Shown one piece after another: positions 17,949 through 26,720 of a stretch of 64,000 nucleotides of DNA. The first letter of the stretch is position 1. Each line of letters begins with the position of its first letter. Made by a program: the position numbers and the translations under genes. The notes beneath the pieces are model-generated. The model did not search any database. It saw nothing but the letters and a program-made list of their open reading frames with translations, and was not told the DNA's origin. Origin of the DNA: Terriglobales bacterium (GTDB lineage Bacteria; Acidobacteriota; Terriglobia; Bryobacterales; Bryobacteraceae); the NCBI GenBank assembly GCA_027485675.1, contig JAIXQP010000015.1, forward strand, positions 58,113-122,112, given 5' to 3'.

Positions 17949-18922
17949 CGGCAGTACCCGTTCGCCCGGAACCATTCCGCCGCCCGCTCGAGTCCCACCT
18001 TCGCCGCGGCCGGCGCATAGCCCAGCTCCCGCGCCGCCTTGGCGTGCGTAACCCACATTTTCTTGCGCGCCATCTTCACCCCTTCGAGCGGCGCCCGCGG
18101 CGCTTGCCCCGTCACCGCCGCCCAACCGGTGCTCATCAATGCGGCCGCGTACGCCACCGCATAGGGCACCCGGAACTTCGGCGGATCCCCCAGCGCGGCG
18201 AAGATCTGCTGCAGCGTCAGATTCTCACTACCCAGAATGTAGCGCTCGCCCACGCGCCCTTTTTCGGCCGCCAGCAGGTGCCCCCGCGCCACGTCACGCA
18301 CATCGACAACGTTCAATCCGGTATCGAGATACGCCGGCATCCGTCCGCTCAGAAAATCGACGATTGTCTGCCCGGTAGGGGTCGGCTTGAAGTCGTGGTC
18401 GCCCACCGGCGCCGTCGGGTTCACAATCACCACCGGAAACCCTTCCCGCGCGAACTCCAGCGCCACCTGCTCGGCCAGAAATTTCGAGCGCTTATAGTGC
18501 CCGGTCATATCCTCGAGCGTCACCGGTAGCGACTCATCGCCCAACCCGCCGGCCACAAATTGAATGCAGCCCACCGTGCTCGTGTAGACTACGCGCTCCA
18601 CGCCCGCCGCCCGCGCCGCCGCCAGCAGGTTCCGTGTCCCCTCCCTGTTTGACCGGTACAGCTCCTCCGGCTCGCGCGACCACAGCCGGTAGTCCGCCGC
18701 CACGTGGTAGACGACGCCGCAGCCGGCCACGGCCCGGTCGAGCGACGCCCGATCCTGCAGGTCGCCCGTGACCACCTCGAATCCCGCGTACCGCTCCGGC
18801 AACTCCCGCACGGGGTTGCGTCCCCGCGTGAGCGCCCGCACCGGCACGCCGGTCTCCGCCAACTGCTGGGCGACATGCCACCCGACAAAGCCGGACGCTC
18901 CGGTGACCAGCGCCGGCTTCAC
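17945..18922 (-). CDS. hpnA: Hopanoid-associated sugar epimerase HpnA (extended SDR)
   Basis: A 325-residue NAD-dependent epimerase/dehydratase. N-terminal glycine motif VTGASGFVGWHVAQ, active-site serine block VYTSTVGCIQ and tyrosine-lysine HYKRSKFLAEQ are present. The stretch VNPTAPVGDHDFKPTPTGQ is characteristic of HpnA. It probably acts on a sugar moiety of extended hopanoids. It overlaps shc upstream and hpnG downstream by 4 bp each, so the three are one translationally coupled unit. Confidence 0.9.
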   Translation of the reverse strand: MKPALVTGASGFVGWHVAQQLAETGVPVRALTRGRNPVRELPERYAGFEVVTGDLQDRASLDRAVAGCGVVYHVAADYRLWSREPEELYRSNREGTRNLLAAARAAGVERVVYTSTVGCIQFVAGGLGDESLPVTLEDMTGHYKRSKFLAEQVALEFAREGFPVVIVNPTAPVGDHDFKPTPTGQTIVDFLSGRMPAYLDTGLNVVDVRDVARGHLLAAEKGRVGERYILGSENLTLQQIFAALGDPPKFRVPYAVAYAAALMSTGWAAVTGQAPRAPLEGVKMARKKMWVTHAKAARELGYAPAAAKVGLERAAEWFRANGYCR

Positions 18923-20835
18923 CGCTCTGCTTTGAGGAACGTCGAAAGCGCCAGGAGCGGGAACGAGTTCCGGTAAAGGTGATATCGCAGGTAGAACACA
19001 TTCGGGAAGCCCGTGCCGGTGGCCGCCTCTTCCGTCCAGGTTCCGTCCGCGTTCTGATTCCGAGTCAGGTATTCAATGCCGCGCTGCACGCTCGATGAGT
19101 AGGTGTCGCCGCTGGCGAGCAGGCCCATCACCGCCCAAGCCGTCTGGGAGGGCGTCGATGCCGCCGGCACAAAGCCGTTGCCCCGGTAGCTCTCCGGGCT
19201 CTCGCCCCAGCCTCCATCGGCGTTCTGAATGGAGCGGAGCCATTCCCCTGCCCGCAATACGGCCACTTCGCGGTCGCTTTCGCCCGCCGCCCGCAGCCCG
19301 CGCACCGCAAAGCAGGTGCCGTAAATGTAGTTCACGCCCCAGCGCCCCTGCCAGCTGCCGTCCGCTTCCTGGGTGTTGACGAGATACGCCAAGCCCTTCC
19401 GGATCGCCGGATGGTCCACCGGGACACCGTGCAACGTCAGCGCCTCCACCACGCGTCCGGTAATGTCCGGGCAGGTCGGGTCCAACATCGCGTTGTGATC
19501 AGCAAAGGGAACGTCGCTCAAAAACTGCCAGTTGTTGTCGACGTCGAACGCCGCCCAACCGCCGTCGCTCGATTGCATCGCCAGCAGCCAGTTCACCGCC
19601 CGCTTCTCGGCGTTGGCCTGCGACGCCGACTTTTCACAGTGCGCAAAGTGCAAACCCAGCAGCACCATGGCCGTGTCGTCGATGTCCGGATAATGCTCGT
19701 TGGCGAATTCGAAGTACCAGCCGGAGGGTTCCACATCCGGGCGCTTCACGCTCCAGTCGCCCTTCCGCCGCACTTCCTTGGTCAGCAGCCAATCGCCGGC
19801 CCGCGTCAGGATCTCTTTCGGCGCCATTCGGCTTTCGCCCACGGCGTGCGCGGCGATGGCCGTATCCCACACGACGGAAAAGCAGGGCTGAAAGAAGAAC
19901 CGCTTCCCGTCATCCACCATCAGGTTGGCAAACTGGTTCTCCGCCTCGGCCCGGTCCGGATGCTCCGGACTGTAGCCAAGCAGGTCCATGGCCATGATCG
20001 TGTACATCATCGGCGGATAGATCGCCGCCAGACCGTCGGTGTACCGCGTCCGCTCCGTGATCCACTCCATCCCTTTCCGGATGGCCCGCTGCCGGATCGC
20101 ACCGCTGCCGTACTTCTCCCACCACTTAAAAACCTTGTCAATCCGCAGAAACGTGTTCCGGCGGTTGAAGAATCCGTCGTCGCGAGGCAGCGCGAGGGTC
20201 ACCCCGGGAACCAGCAGTTCGTCCAGAGTAAAGCCGTGCGGCAACGGGCGCGGCTCTACCGTCATCGCGTGCACAATCGAAAGCGGAATGACGATCGCCC
20301 GCGTCCACGAACTCATCTCGTAGATCACCTTGCCGAGCAGCATCAACTCCGGCGGAATCGACGGCACATGCTGCCGCGGATAGAGGCCGAACAGGCTCAG
20401 GTTGATCTTGACGTAGCTATTGGCCGCCTGCAGGCCGCCCAGACTCAAAATGGTCTCGCGGAGCGCTTCCATCCGCGGATCATCCACCGGCATTCCCGCC
20501 GTCTTCAGCGCAAAGTACGCCTTCACCGAGGCGTTCACATCCGGTGGGCCGCCGAGGAAAATATTGAAGCCACCCGCCGGCAACTGCCGGTCAAGGATGG
20601 AACGGACCGCCCGGTCGATCTGCAAACGCGTCGGCGGATTCCAGGCCCCGTTCTCAGGCGGGTAGAGCCACAACTGCAGCAGGATGTAATCGGCTTCAAG
20701 CGTCGTATCGGCCGTTAAGTCTCCCCACCAGTAGCCGGCTTCCTGTTGGTTAGCAACGAACCAATCTACCGACCGGCGCGCCGCTTGCGCCGCCGAGGCT
20801 ACCAGCGCATCAGATACCTGTAGGCTGGGGGTCAT
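18919..20835 (-). CDS. shc: Squalene-hopene cyclase
   Basis: A 638-residue cyclase of standard length. It folds squalene into hopene at the membrane. The protonating acidic motif is DIDDTA at residues 384-389, and several QW repeats are visible (GGWAAFD, GSWQGRWG, GGWGESPE, GTWTEE). The N-terminal region has the SHC block VDWFVANQQEAGYWWGDL. It lies between ispH, which supplies isoprenoid precursors, and the sugar-modifying hpn genes, overlapping each neighbour by 4 bp. Confidence 0.97.
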   Translation of the reverse strand: MTPSLQVSDALVASAAQAARRSVDWFVANQQEAGYWWGDLTADTTLEADYILLQLWLYPPENGAWNPPTRLQIDRAVRSILDRQLPAGGFNIFLGGPPDVNASVKAYFALKTAGMPVDDPRMEALRETILSLGGLQAANSYVKINLSLFGLYPRQHVPSIPPELMLLGKVIYEMSSWTRAIVIPLSIVHAMTVEPRPLPHGFTLDELLVPGVTLALPRDDGFFNRRNTFLRIDKVFKWWEKYGSGAIRQRAIRKGMEWITERTRYTDGLAAIYPPMMYTIMAMDLLGYSPEHPDRAEAENQFANLMVDDGKRFFFQPCFSVVWDTAIAAHAVGESRMAPKEILTRAGDWLLTKEVRRKGDWSVKRPDVEPSGWYFEFANEHYPDIDDTAMVLLGLHFAHCEKSASQANAEKRAVNWLLAMQSSDGGWAAFDVDNNWQFLSDVPFADHNAMLDPTCPDITGRVVEALTLHGVPVDHPAIRKGLAYLVNTQEADGSWQGRWGVNYIYGTCFAVRGLRAAGESDREVAVLRAGEWLRSIQNADGGWGESPESYRGNGFVPAASTPSQTAWAVMGLLASGDTYSSSVQRGIEYLTRNQNADGTWTEEAATGTGFPNVFYLRYHLYRNSFPLLALSTFLKAER

Positions 20836-21803
20836 ACGGAGGCGGGCATGCTGATCTGCGTCAACCGGGCACTATTCAGTTCCGGCGGCAGCTGGAAGCG
20901 GACATCCTCCTCGCGAACCTCCAACTCCTCCAGTTCGCCAAAGCCACTTCCCTTCAAGAAGTCGATAATCTGCTCCACCAAATGCTCCGGCGCTGACGCA
21001 CCAGCCGTGATGGCTACGGTTTGCCGGCCATCGAGCCACTCGCTCCGCACATCCGTGGCATCGTCCACCAGATACGCCGGCACGCCGGAGTTCTGGCAAA
21101 CTTCCACGAGTCGCTGAGAATTCGAACTATTCTTCGACCCCACCACCAGCAGCAGATCGCACAGCGGAGCCACCGCCTTCACCGCCACCTGCCGGTTCTC
21201 CGTGGCGTAGCAAATGTCCTGCGAATGCGGCCCTTGAATCAGCGGGAACCGTTCCACTAAACGCTTCACGATGTGGCTGGTCTCATCCAGGCTCAACGTC
21301 GTCTGGGTCAGATAGGCCATTTTCGTGGGATCAGCCACCTCCAACCGGTCGACGTCCTCCACCGTGGAGACCAACTTCATCGCCTCGGGCGCCTCGCCCA
21401 GCGTACCCACCACTTCATCGTGATTCTCGTGGCCAATCAGAACAATCGAATAGCCCTTCCGCGCGAACTTCACCGCTTCGAGATGGACCTTCGTCACCAG
21501 GGGGCAGGTCGCGTCAATCACCCGCAAATCCCGCTCGGCCGCTTCGGTGCGCACCGCCGGCGAAACGCCGTGCGCGCTGAAGATCACCCGCGCCTGGGCC
21601 GGAACCTCGTCCAATTCCTCAACAAATACGGCCCCAGCCTCACGCAGTTCATCCACGACGTGCTTGTTGTGAACAATTTCCTTGCGGACGTAAATCGGCG
21701 CGCCGTACATTTCAAGCGCGATCTTGACGACGTCAATTGCGCGCACTACTCCCGCGCAAAAACCGCGCGGCGTCAGGAGGATGATCTTTTTGCCGGATGC
21801 CAT
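20832..21803 (-). CDS. ispH: 4-hydroxy-3-methylbut-2-enyl diphosphate reductase IspH
   Basis: A 323-residue iron-sulfur enzyme, the last step of the MEP pathway giving IPP and DMAPP. The three cluster-binding cysteines are C16 (PRGFCAGV), C100 (IDATCPLVTKVH) and C198 (SQDICYATENRQ). Other conserved parts are HNKHVVDEL, FSAHGVSP and GSKNSSNSQRLVE. It overlaps shc by 4 bp, putting precursor supply and hopanoid synthesis under one control; the waaA-lpxK fusion ends 14 bp upstream. Confidence 0.97.
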   Translation of the reverse strand: MASGKKIILLTPRGFCAGVVRAIDVVKIALEMYGAPIYVRKEIVHNKHVVDELREAGAVFVEELDEVPAQARVIFSAHGVSPAVRTEAAERDLRVIDATCPLVTKVHLEAVKFARKGYSIVLIGHENHDEVVGTLGEAPEAMKLVSTVEDVDRLEVADPTKMAYLTQTTLSLDETSHIVKRLVERFPLIQGPHSQDICYATENRQVAVKAVAPLCDLLLVVGSKNSSNSQRLVEVCQNSGVPAYLVDDATDVRSEWLDGRQTVAITAGASAPEHLVEQIIDFLKGSGFGELEELEVREEDVRFQLPPELNSARLTQISMPASV

Positions 21804-21817
21804 AGAGACTGAACTTC

Positions 21818-24103
21818 TTAAATTATAGCCCGGATCTGCTGGACCAATGCCTCTTCGCCCTCAATCGCCACCCCGATCCGCAGCCAGAAAACCAGCACCG
21901 GGTCCAGAATGGCCGCAATATCCGGGGGCAAATTCATGAAATCTTTTTCCGTCGTTAACAGGATCTCCGCCTGCTGCAACCGCGCATGCTCGCGCATCCG
22001 CAGCAACTCGCGGTGCCGGTATTGGTGGTGGTCGCCGAACGTCCATCGGAACAGCGGATGTACCCCTTGCTCCCGTAGGGTCGACCAGAAAGTAGCCGGA
22101 TTGGCGAGGCCGCAAAACGCCGCCACCCGCTCCTCGCCCAGCACCGCCGGCTCGCCGGTCCGGGCGTCCACCCAGTTCTCGGCCACCACGTGCGAACGAT
22201 AGACCGGCACCGGGCTCAATCGGCGCTCGAGTGCGGTGTACTTCCGGCCGCGCTCGGTCCGCGTCAAGAGAATCGCCGAAGCGTGTTGGAGCGCATCCGG
22301 CATCTCGCGCAACCGGCCGAGCGGAAAGGAGGCGTCACCGGAAAATGGGTCCCGGGCATCGAGCAGGACGAGGTCGAAATCTCGCGCCAGGCGGTGGTGT
22401 TGAAAGCCGTCATCGAGCAGGAAGACCTCCGGGTGCAGCGCCGCCTCCATGGTGCGGCCCACGGTGAACCGGTCACTGCCCACCCCCACGTGCGCGGCAT
22501 GCGAGCGGACGAAAATCTGCGCCTCGTCCCCGGTCAGTTCGATTGCCGCCGTGGTCCCCCGGGGCACCACGGTCGCCTCCTCGGCGAGCAGCCGCTTATA
22601 GCCGCGCGTCAGAATCGCGGGGTCTCGAAAGTGCCGCGCCAGCGTCAGGACGGTGGGCGTCTTCCCCGCCCCACCCATACTGATGCCGCCCACACTGATC
22701 ACCGGCGTATCCAGCCGCCGGGCCACCGTCCGGGCGCGATTGCGCCGCGCTCCCCACGCCCAAAGCGCCCCCAGCGGCCCCAGCACCAGCCAGAACAGCC
22801 ACGGATGCAAAGGAACCGGCCACGCCTCTTCGATCTCCGCGCCCAGCACCGCCAACGTCCGTCCCAGCGCGCCCCTCCGCCCCTCGGCGAGTTCCCGCGC
22901 CCGCTCGCCCCATCCCTCCGGCGCGCGCAGCATCTCCGCCACCACCGTGGCAAAGTCCTCGCGGGTGCACCGCCGCAGCCCGCGCCCCTTGGTAAATGCC
23001 GCCGCGATCTCCGCGAAGTTCTCGAGGTGCGGCCCCGCCACTATGGGCTTGCCCAACAGGGCCGGTTCCAGGATGTTATGGCCCCCGCGGCGCGCTAGCG
23101 TCCCGCCCATAAACACCGCGTCCGCCAGGCGATACACCCCGTTGAGTTCCCCCAGCGAGTCAAGCAGCAACACCCCGGGCGCCTGCATCGGCGCGAGAGC
23201 ACTTCGCCGGCAAAACGGAAAACCCGCTGCCTCGAGCTTCCGCGCCACCACGGCAAAACGCTCCGGCTTCCGCGGCGCGAGAATCAGAATCAGATCAGGA
23301 AACTCCGCCACCCACCGCGGCCACGCGGCGATCACCGCGTCGTCTTCGTCAATGTCCTCGCAGTGTGTGCTTGCCACGACCAGAACCTTCCCGGCGCCCC
23401 GCACCGCCTCGGCCACCTCCGGCGGCGCGACGATGCGTTCCGGGTCCAAGTCGTACTTCAGGTTCCCGTTGTTGACGGCATGGGGTGCTCCCAGTGCTCT
23501 ATAGCGCTCAGCGTCCTGTTCGCTCTGCACCAGCACCCGGTGCGGAATTTCCATCACCGGCTCAAACAGCTTGCGGAAGCGCAGGTACCGCGGCAGCGCC
23601 CGATCGGAAATGCGGCCGTTCACGACGACGAGCCGCGCTCCGCTCCGCCGGGCCTCACGCCAAAGGTGAGGCCAGATTTCGGTTTCGAGAATCACCACCA
23701 GGGTTGGCCGTAGCGCTCGCAATACCCGCCGCACGGCGAAGAAGAGGTCCACCGGCGTGTAAAAGATGCCGTCGGTGAACTCGGCCAGCTTCTGTTCGGC
23801 CATCTGCCGGCCGGTGGCGGTTGCCGTCGAGACGTAGATCGGCGTATCCGGATACTTCGTCCGTAGCGCTTTCACCAGGTCGACCGCGCTCAACACCTCC
23901 CCCACGGACACCGCGTGCAGCCAGATTCCACCCGGAGCAATCACCGGAAACGGGAGCCCGCCGAACCGCTCGGGCAACGTCCGCCCGTAGCGCACCATCA
24001 AAAACACAAAGAGCGCGGGGAACCCAACGAACTGAGCCAGACGATAGAGGAGATAGATCAGGGTCTGCAATCGACAGCCCCCAGTATAACGGCGGGGAAC
24101 CAT
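21818..24103 (-). CDS. waaA-lpxK: Fused Kdo transferase (WaaA) and lipid A 4'-kinase (LpxK)
   Basis: One uninterrupted frame of about 761 residues joins two lipid A enzymes. The N-terminal ~430 residues are WaaA/KdtA: a membrane anchor (LIYLLYRLAQFVGFPALFVF), GIWLHAVSVGEV, ETEIWPHLWREA, and the CMP-Kdo-site block RRGGHNILEPALLGKPIVAGP. The C-terminal ~300 residues are LpxK: a second hydrophobic segment, Walker A GGISMGGAGKTPT with K481, and DDGFQHHRLARD with the catalytic base region. LpxK phosphorylates lipid IVA precursor and WaaA adds Kdo. The start is uncertain: ATG 24103, or TTG 24070 right before the anchor. It ends 14 bp before ispH. Confidence 0.88.
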   Translation of the reverse strand: MVPRRYTGGCRLQTLIYLLYRLAQFVGFPALFVFLMVRYGRTLPERFGGLPFPVIAPGGIWLHAVSVGEVLSAVDLVKALRTKYPDTPIYVSTATATGRQMAEQKLAEFTDGIFYTPVDLFFAVRRVLRALRPTLVVILETEIWPHLWREARRSGARLVVVNGRISDRALPRYLRFRKLFEPVMEIPHRVLVQSEQDAERYRALGAPHAVNNGNLKYDLDPERIVAPPEVAEAVRGAGKVLVVASTHCEDIDEDDAVIAAWPRWVAEFPDLILILAPRKPERFAVVARKLEAAGFPFCRRSALAPMQAPGVLLLDSLGELNGVYRLADAVFMGGTLARRGGHNILEPALLGKPIVAGPHLENFAEIAAAFTKGRGLRRCTREDFATVVAEMLRAPEGWGERARELAEGRRGALGRTLAVLGAEIEEAWPVPLHPWLFWLVLGPLGALWAWGARRNRARTVARRLDTPVISVGGISMGGAGKTPTVLTLARHFRDPAILTRGYKRLLAEEATVVPRGTTAAIELTGDEAQIFVRSHAAHVGVGSDRFTVGRTMEAALHPEVFLLDDGFQHHRLARDFDLVLLDARDPFSGDASFPLGRLREMPDALQHASAILLTRTERGRKYTALERRLSPVPVYRSHVVAENWVDARTGEPAVLGEERVAAFCGLANPATFWSTLREQGVHPLFRWTFGDHHQYRHRELLRMREHARLQQAEILLTTEKDFMNLPPDIAAILDPVLVFWLRIGVAIEGEEALVQQIRAII

Positions 24104-24128
24104 TCTTGAGACGGGCGCGTCCCCTACA

Positions 24129-24734
24129 ATGAAATCCATGAAGGCCGTAACCGCTACCCTCTTGATGACTGCCGCCCTTTGGGCCGAGAAGAAGCCGGAG
24201 CCCTTCCGTCCGGCCGCCATCGAAACCTACGCCTCCAAACAGACGAACCAAGGTCTGACCGTCGCTGCCGTGGCCTACGACGACGCCGACGAAGCCAAAG
24301 CCGCCTTCGGCAAGCTGAATCCCTACGAGCACGGCATTCTCCCCGTGCTCGTGCTCTTCAAGAACGAGGGCACCAAGACGCTGAACCTGGAACATGCCCG
24401 GTTTCAGTATCTGGTGCCCGGTTCCCGTAAACTCGACGAGACGCCGGCCGAAGACATCAGCCGGTTGAAAGGCCCGGCGCGCCCCCGCTATAACCCGACC
24501 CCGCTGCCGACCACCGTCCCGGGCATGCGGCGGAATAAAAATCCGCTGCAGAACCCGGTGATCATTGAACGGGCTTTCTCGGCGAAAATGCTCCCGCCGG
24601 GCGAATCGGCCCACGGATTCCTGTACTTCCAGACCGGACATACCCGCGCGGCGAGCCTCTACATCACCGGCATCACCGAGGCGCAGACGAGTCAGGAGTT
24701 GTTCTACATGGAGGTCCCGCTCGGGGCGCAGTAA
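24129..24734 (+). CDS. Secreted protein of unknown function
   Basis: A 201-residue protein with a short signal peptide (MKSMKAVTATLLMTAALWAE; the second Met at 24138 is an equally good start). The mature part has FGKLNPYEHGILPVLVLFKN and TKTLNLEHARFQYLVPG, a pattern typical of a beta-sandwich, then MLPPGESAHGFLYFQTG. I do not recognise a named family. It is divergent from waaA-lpxK, so the two must share the short upstream region, and convergent with the cyclophilin gene 4 bp away. Confidence 0.75.
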   Translation: MKSMKAVTATLLMTAALWAEKKPEPFRPAAIETYASKQTNQGLTVAAVAYDDADEAKAAFGKLNPYEHGILPVLVLFKNEGTKTLNLEHARFQYLVPGSRKLDETPAEDISRLKGPARPRYNPTPLPTTVPGMRRNKNPLQNPVIIERAFSAKMLPPGESAHGFLYFQTGHTRAASLYITGITEAQTSQELFYMEVPLGAQ

Positions 24735-24738
24735 GCGC

Positions 24739-25512
24739 CTAGAGCTTTTTCTGAGCGGGCGCCGCAGGCTTAGCGGCCGCGGCCGGCTTAGCGCCAGCGG
24801 CCGGCTTAGCGGCAGCGGCGGGTTTCACCGCCGGAACTGCCTTCTTCGGCGCGGCCGTCACCGGCGGGTACCCCTCGCGGCGGACCGCCACACGCATCTT
24901 CACCGGCACGGCCGGCGAATCGCCCCGGCCTTTCGGGACGTTCGCGATGCGGGAGACCAGCTCCTGTCCTTCCACCACCTGGCCGAAGATCGTATGGCGG
25001 CCATTGAGATGGGGCGTCGGACCCTCGGTGATAAAGAACTGGCAGGAACCGGTGCCCGGCCCCGCATTCGCCATCGCCAAGCGCCCGGGGACGTCAAACT
25101 TCAGCGTCGGGTGAAACTCGTCCGGAATCACGTCGGTGCCGCCGGTGCCCGTGCCGAGCGGGTCGCCACCCTGGATCATGAAGCCGGGGATGACCCGGTG
25201 GAAGGTGAGGCCATTGTAGAGCGGGAGTTTCGTCCGCGCGCCGGTCCGCGGGTTCGTCCATTCCTTGCGGCCCATCGCCAGGTCGGAAAAATTCTTCACC
25301 GTGAGCGGGGACTCATCAACAAACATCTTGGTGACAATGGTTCCCAACGTGGCGGCGCCCTGGGTGATCGTGAAGTAGGCGTAGGTGCCCGGCTCCCGGG
25401 CCGGTTTCGCCGGCGCTACCGCGGGTTTAACCGCCGCCGGCTTCGGAGCCGCGGCCGGAGGTTGCGCCAACGCTAGGACCGGCGCAACAATCAGAAGCCA
25501 TCGCAAGTTCAT
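24739..25512 (-). CDS. Exported cyclophilin-type peptidyl-prolyl cis-trans isomerase
   Basis: A 257-residue protein. A signal peptide (MNLRWLLIVAPVLALAQ) is followed by an Ala/Pro/Lys linker, then a cyclophilin domain (about 45-205) with FHRVIPGFMIQGGDPLGTGT, FFITEGPTPHLNGRHTIFG and GQELVSRI. The last 40 residues are a low-complexity run of AAAKPA-like repeats ending PAQKKL, possibly a cell-wall or lipopolysaccharide-contacting tail. It catalyses proline isomerisation during folding, here in the periplasm. Confidence 0.92.
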   Translation of the reverse strand: MNLRWLLIVAPVLALAQPPAAAPKPAAVKPAVAPAKPAREPGTYAYFTITQGAATLGTIVTKMFVDESPLTVKNFSDLAMGRKEWTNPRTGARTKLPLYNGLTFHRVIPGFMIQGGDPLGTGTGGTDVIPDEFHPTLKFDVPGRLAMANAGPGTGSCQFFITEGPTPHLNGRHTIFGQVVEGQELVSRIANVPKGRGDSPAVPVKMRVAVRREGYPPVTAAPKKAVPAVKPAAAAKPAAGAKPAAAAKPAAPAQKKL

Positions 25513-25559
25513 ACTTTTCAGCTTAAACCGTTGGACCGATTGTTCGCATCCAAAACAGC

Positions 25560-26084
25560 ATGAATCAAAACGAGATCACGACATTGGGCGGAGGCTGCTT
25601 CTGGTGTCTGGAGGCGGTCTTCGATCGCATGAAGGGCGTCCTCTCCGTCGAGTCCGGCTACATGGGCGGCCAGGTGGAGAATCCCTCCTATGAAGCCGTC
25701 TGCATGGGCACCACCGGCCACGCGGAGGTAGTGCGCATCACCTTCGATCCGGCCCAGGTGAACTTCAAGGACATCCTGACGGTATTTTTCGCCATCCACG
25801 ATCCCACCACCCGGAACCGGCAGGGGAACGACATCGGTACGCAGTACCGCTCGGCGATCTTCTATCACTCCCCCGAGCAATTAGAGACCGCGCGAGCAGT
25901 AATCCGGTCGTTGGATGTAGCCGATTCCGTGGTGACGGAGATCACCCCGGCGGTGGAGTTCTATGAGGCCGAGGCCTACCACCAGGAGTATTTCGCCCGC
26001 AACCCGCACGCTGGCTACTGCCAGTTCGTGGTGCGGCCGAAGGTGGAGAAGTTCAACCAGTACTTCGCGGACTGGAAGCGCTAG
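25560..26084 (+). CDS. msrA: Peptide methionine sulfoxide reductase MsrA
   Basis: A 174-residue MsrA. It reduces methionine-S-sulfoxide in proteins. The active site GGGCFWCLEAVF carries nucleophile C13 with a nearby C16; the E-x-Y pattern and HDPTTRNRQGNDIGTQYRS block are conserved. No signal peptide, so cytoplasmic. It ends immediately before the convergent glycine-zipper gene stop, with no room for separate terminators. Confidence 0.97.
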   Translation: MNQNEITTLGGGCFWCLEAVFDRMKGVLSVESGYMGGQVENPSYEAVCMGTTGHAEVVRITFDPAQVNFKDILTVFFAIHDPTTRNRQGNDIGTQYRSAIFYHSPEQLETARAVIRSLDVADSVVTEITPAVEFYEAEAYHQEYFARNPHAGYCQFVVRPKVEKFNQYFADWKR

Positions 26085-26471
26085 CTACTTGTTGCGGGTC
26101 ATCTGATCGTAAATGAACCCGCCCGCGCCGCCGGCGATGGCGCCGATACCGGCCCCCTTCTTGCCACCGGCCAAGGCGCCAATGCCAGCGCCCGCGCCGG
26201 CGCTGCCGGCCACGATGGCGACGGACTTGCCAGTGGAGCGTTTCTTCTTCACGACCGGCGCCGGCGCGGCATAGCGCTGGGGCTGGACGTCGGCCTCGGT
26301 GGCCGCGCGGAAAGCACTCGGCCGGGGAGCGGCCGCTGCCGCGACGGGGGCCGGGGCCGGAGCCACGGCTGCCTCGTCCGCCTTAAACTTCATGGCACTC
26401 GTGGTGCCGCCGATGAGAAGACCGCCCAGAATCATTCCGGCGATCGCTGCGTGAATTTTTGTGAGTTCCAT
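26085..26471 (-). CDS. Glycine-zipper (YMGG-like) membrane protein
   Basis: A 128-residue protein starting at an ATG preceded by GAGGG. Residues 8-28 are a hydrophobic helix (IAGMILGGLLIGGTTS), then an Ala/Pro-rich linker, then a basic patch (VVKKKRSTG) and a C-terminal glycine zipper (GAGAGIGALAGGKKGAGIGA) that could form a paired membrane helix. Such proteins are common in outer or inner membranes of diderms; the function is not known. Confidence 0.8.
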   Translation of the reverse strand: MELTKIHAAIAGMILGGLLIGGTTSAMKFKADEAAVAPAPAPVAAAAAPRPSAFRAATEADVQPQRYAAPAPVVKKKRSTGKSVAIVAGSAGAGAGIGALAGGKKGAGIGAIAGGAGGFIYDQMTRNK

Positions 26472-26503
26472 ATTGCCCTCTGGCTCTATGGATTGCAAAC
26501 CGT

Positions 26504-26532
26504 ATACCAAACGAGAATTCGTTTGTTTTCAA
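26504..26532 (-). promoter_or_regulatory. Candidate sigma-70 promoter with palindromic spacer for the glycine-zipper gene
   Basis: On the minus strand TTGAAA (26532-26527) and TGGTAT (26509-26504) are separated by 17 bp. The spacer overlaps a perfect inverted repeat, CAAACGAATTCTCGTTTG (26508-26525), that could be an operator. The start codon lies 33 bp beyond the -10. The repeat could instead be a weak terminator for the upstream tRNA gene. Confidence 0.4.
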
Positions 26533-26594
26533 CAATCACTTCAGCGGCAACTGACTCAAGTTTAGACGCTCTGTATATTTTTCATACGAGTGTC

Positions 26595-26684
26595 TGGCGG
26601 AGAGGAAGGGATTCGAACCCTTGGTACCCTTTCGAGTACGACGATTTAGCAAACCGTTGCTTTCGACCGCTCAGCCACCTCTCC
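26595..26684 (-). tRNA. tRNA-Ser (anticodon GCU)
   Basis: A 90-nt tRNA. The 7-bp acceptor stem GGAGAGG/CCTCTCC is perfect, followed by discriminator G and an encoded CCA at 26595-26597. The D arm starts TGGCTGAG, the anticodon loop is TTTGCTAAA with GCT (reads AGC/AGU), the long variable arm (CGTACTCGAAAGGGTACC) is typical of class II tRNA-Ser, and the T loop is GGTTCGAATCC. It lies 36 bp downstream of the methyltransferase gene. Confidence 0.97.
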
Positions 26685-26720
26685 GCGAGTTCAGGCCGGT
26701 CAGTTCTAAGAATACCACAA

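Noticed and set aside
19411..20718. 435-codon plus-strand frame within shc
   Set aside because: Antisense shadow of squalene-hopene cyclase; Arg/His-rich composition and no motifs.
24101..24130. TTGAGA/TACAAT promoter for the secreted protein gene at 24129
   Set aside because: Spacer of about 13 bp is too short and the -10 overlaps the start codon.
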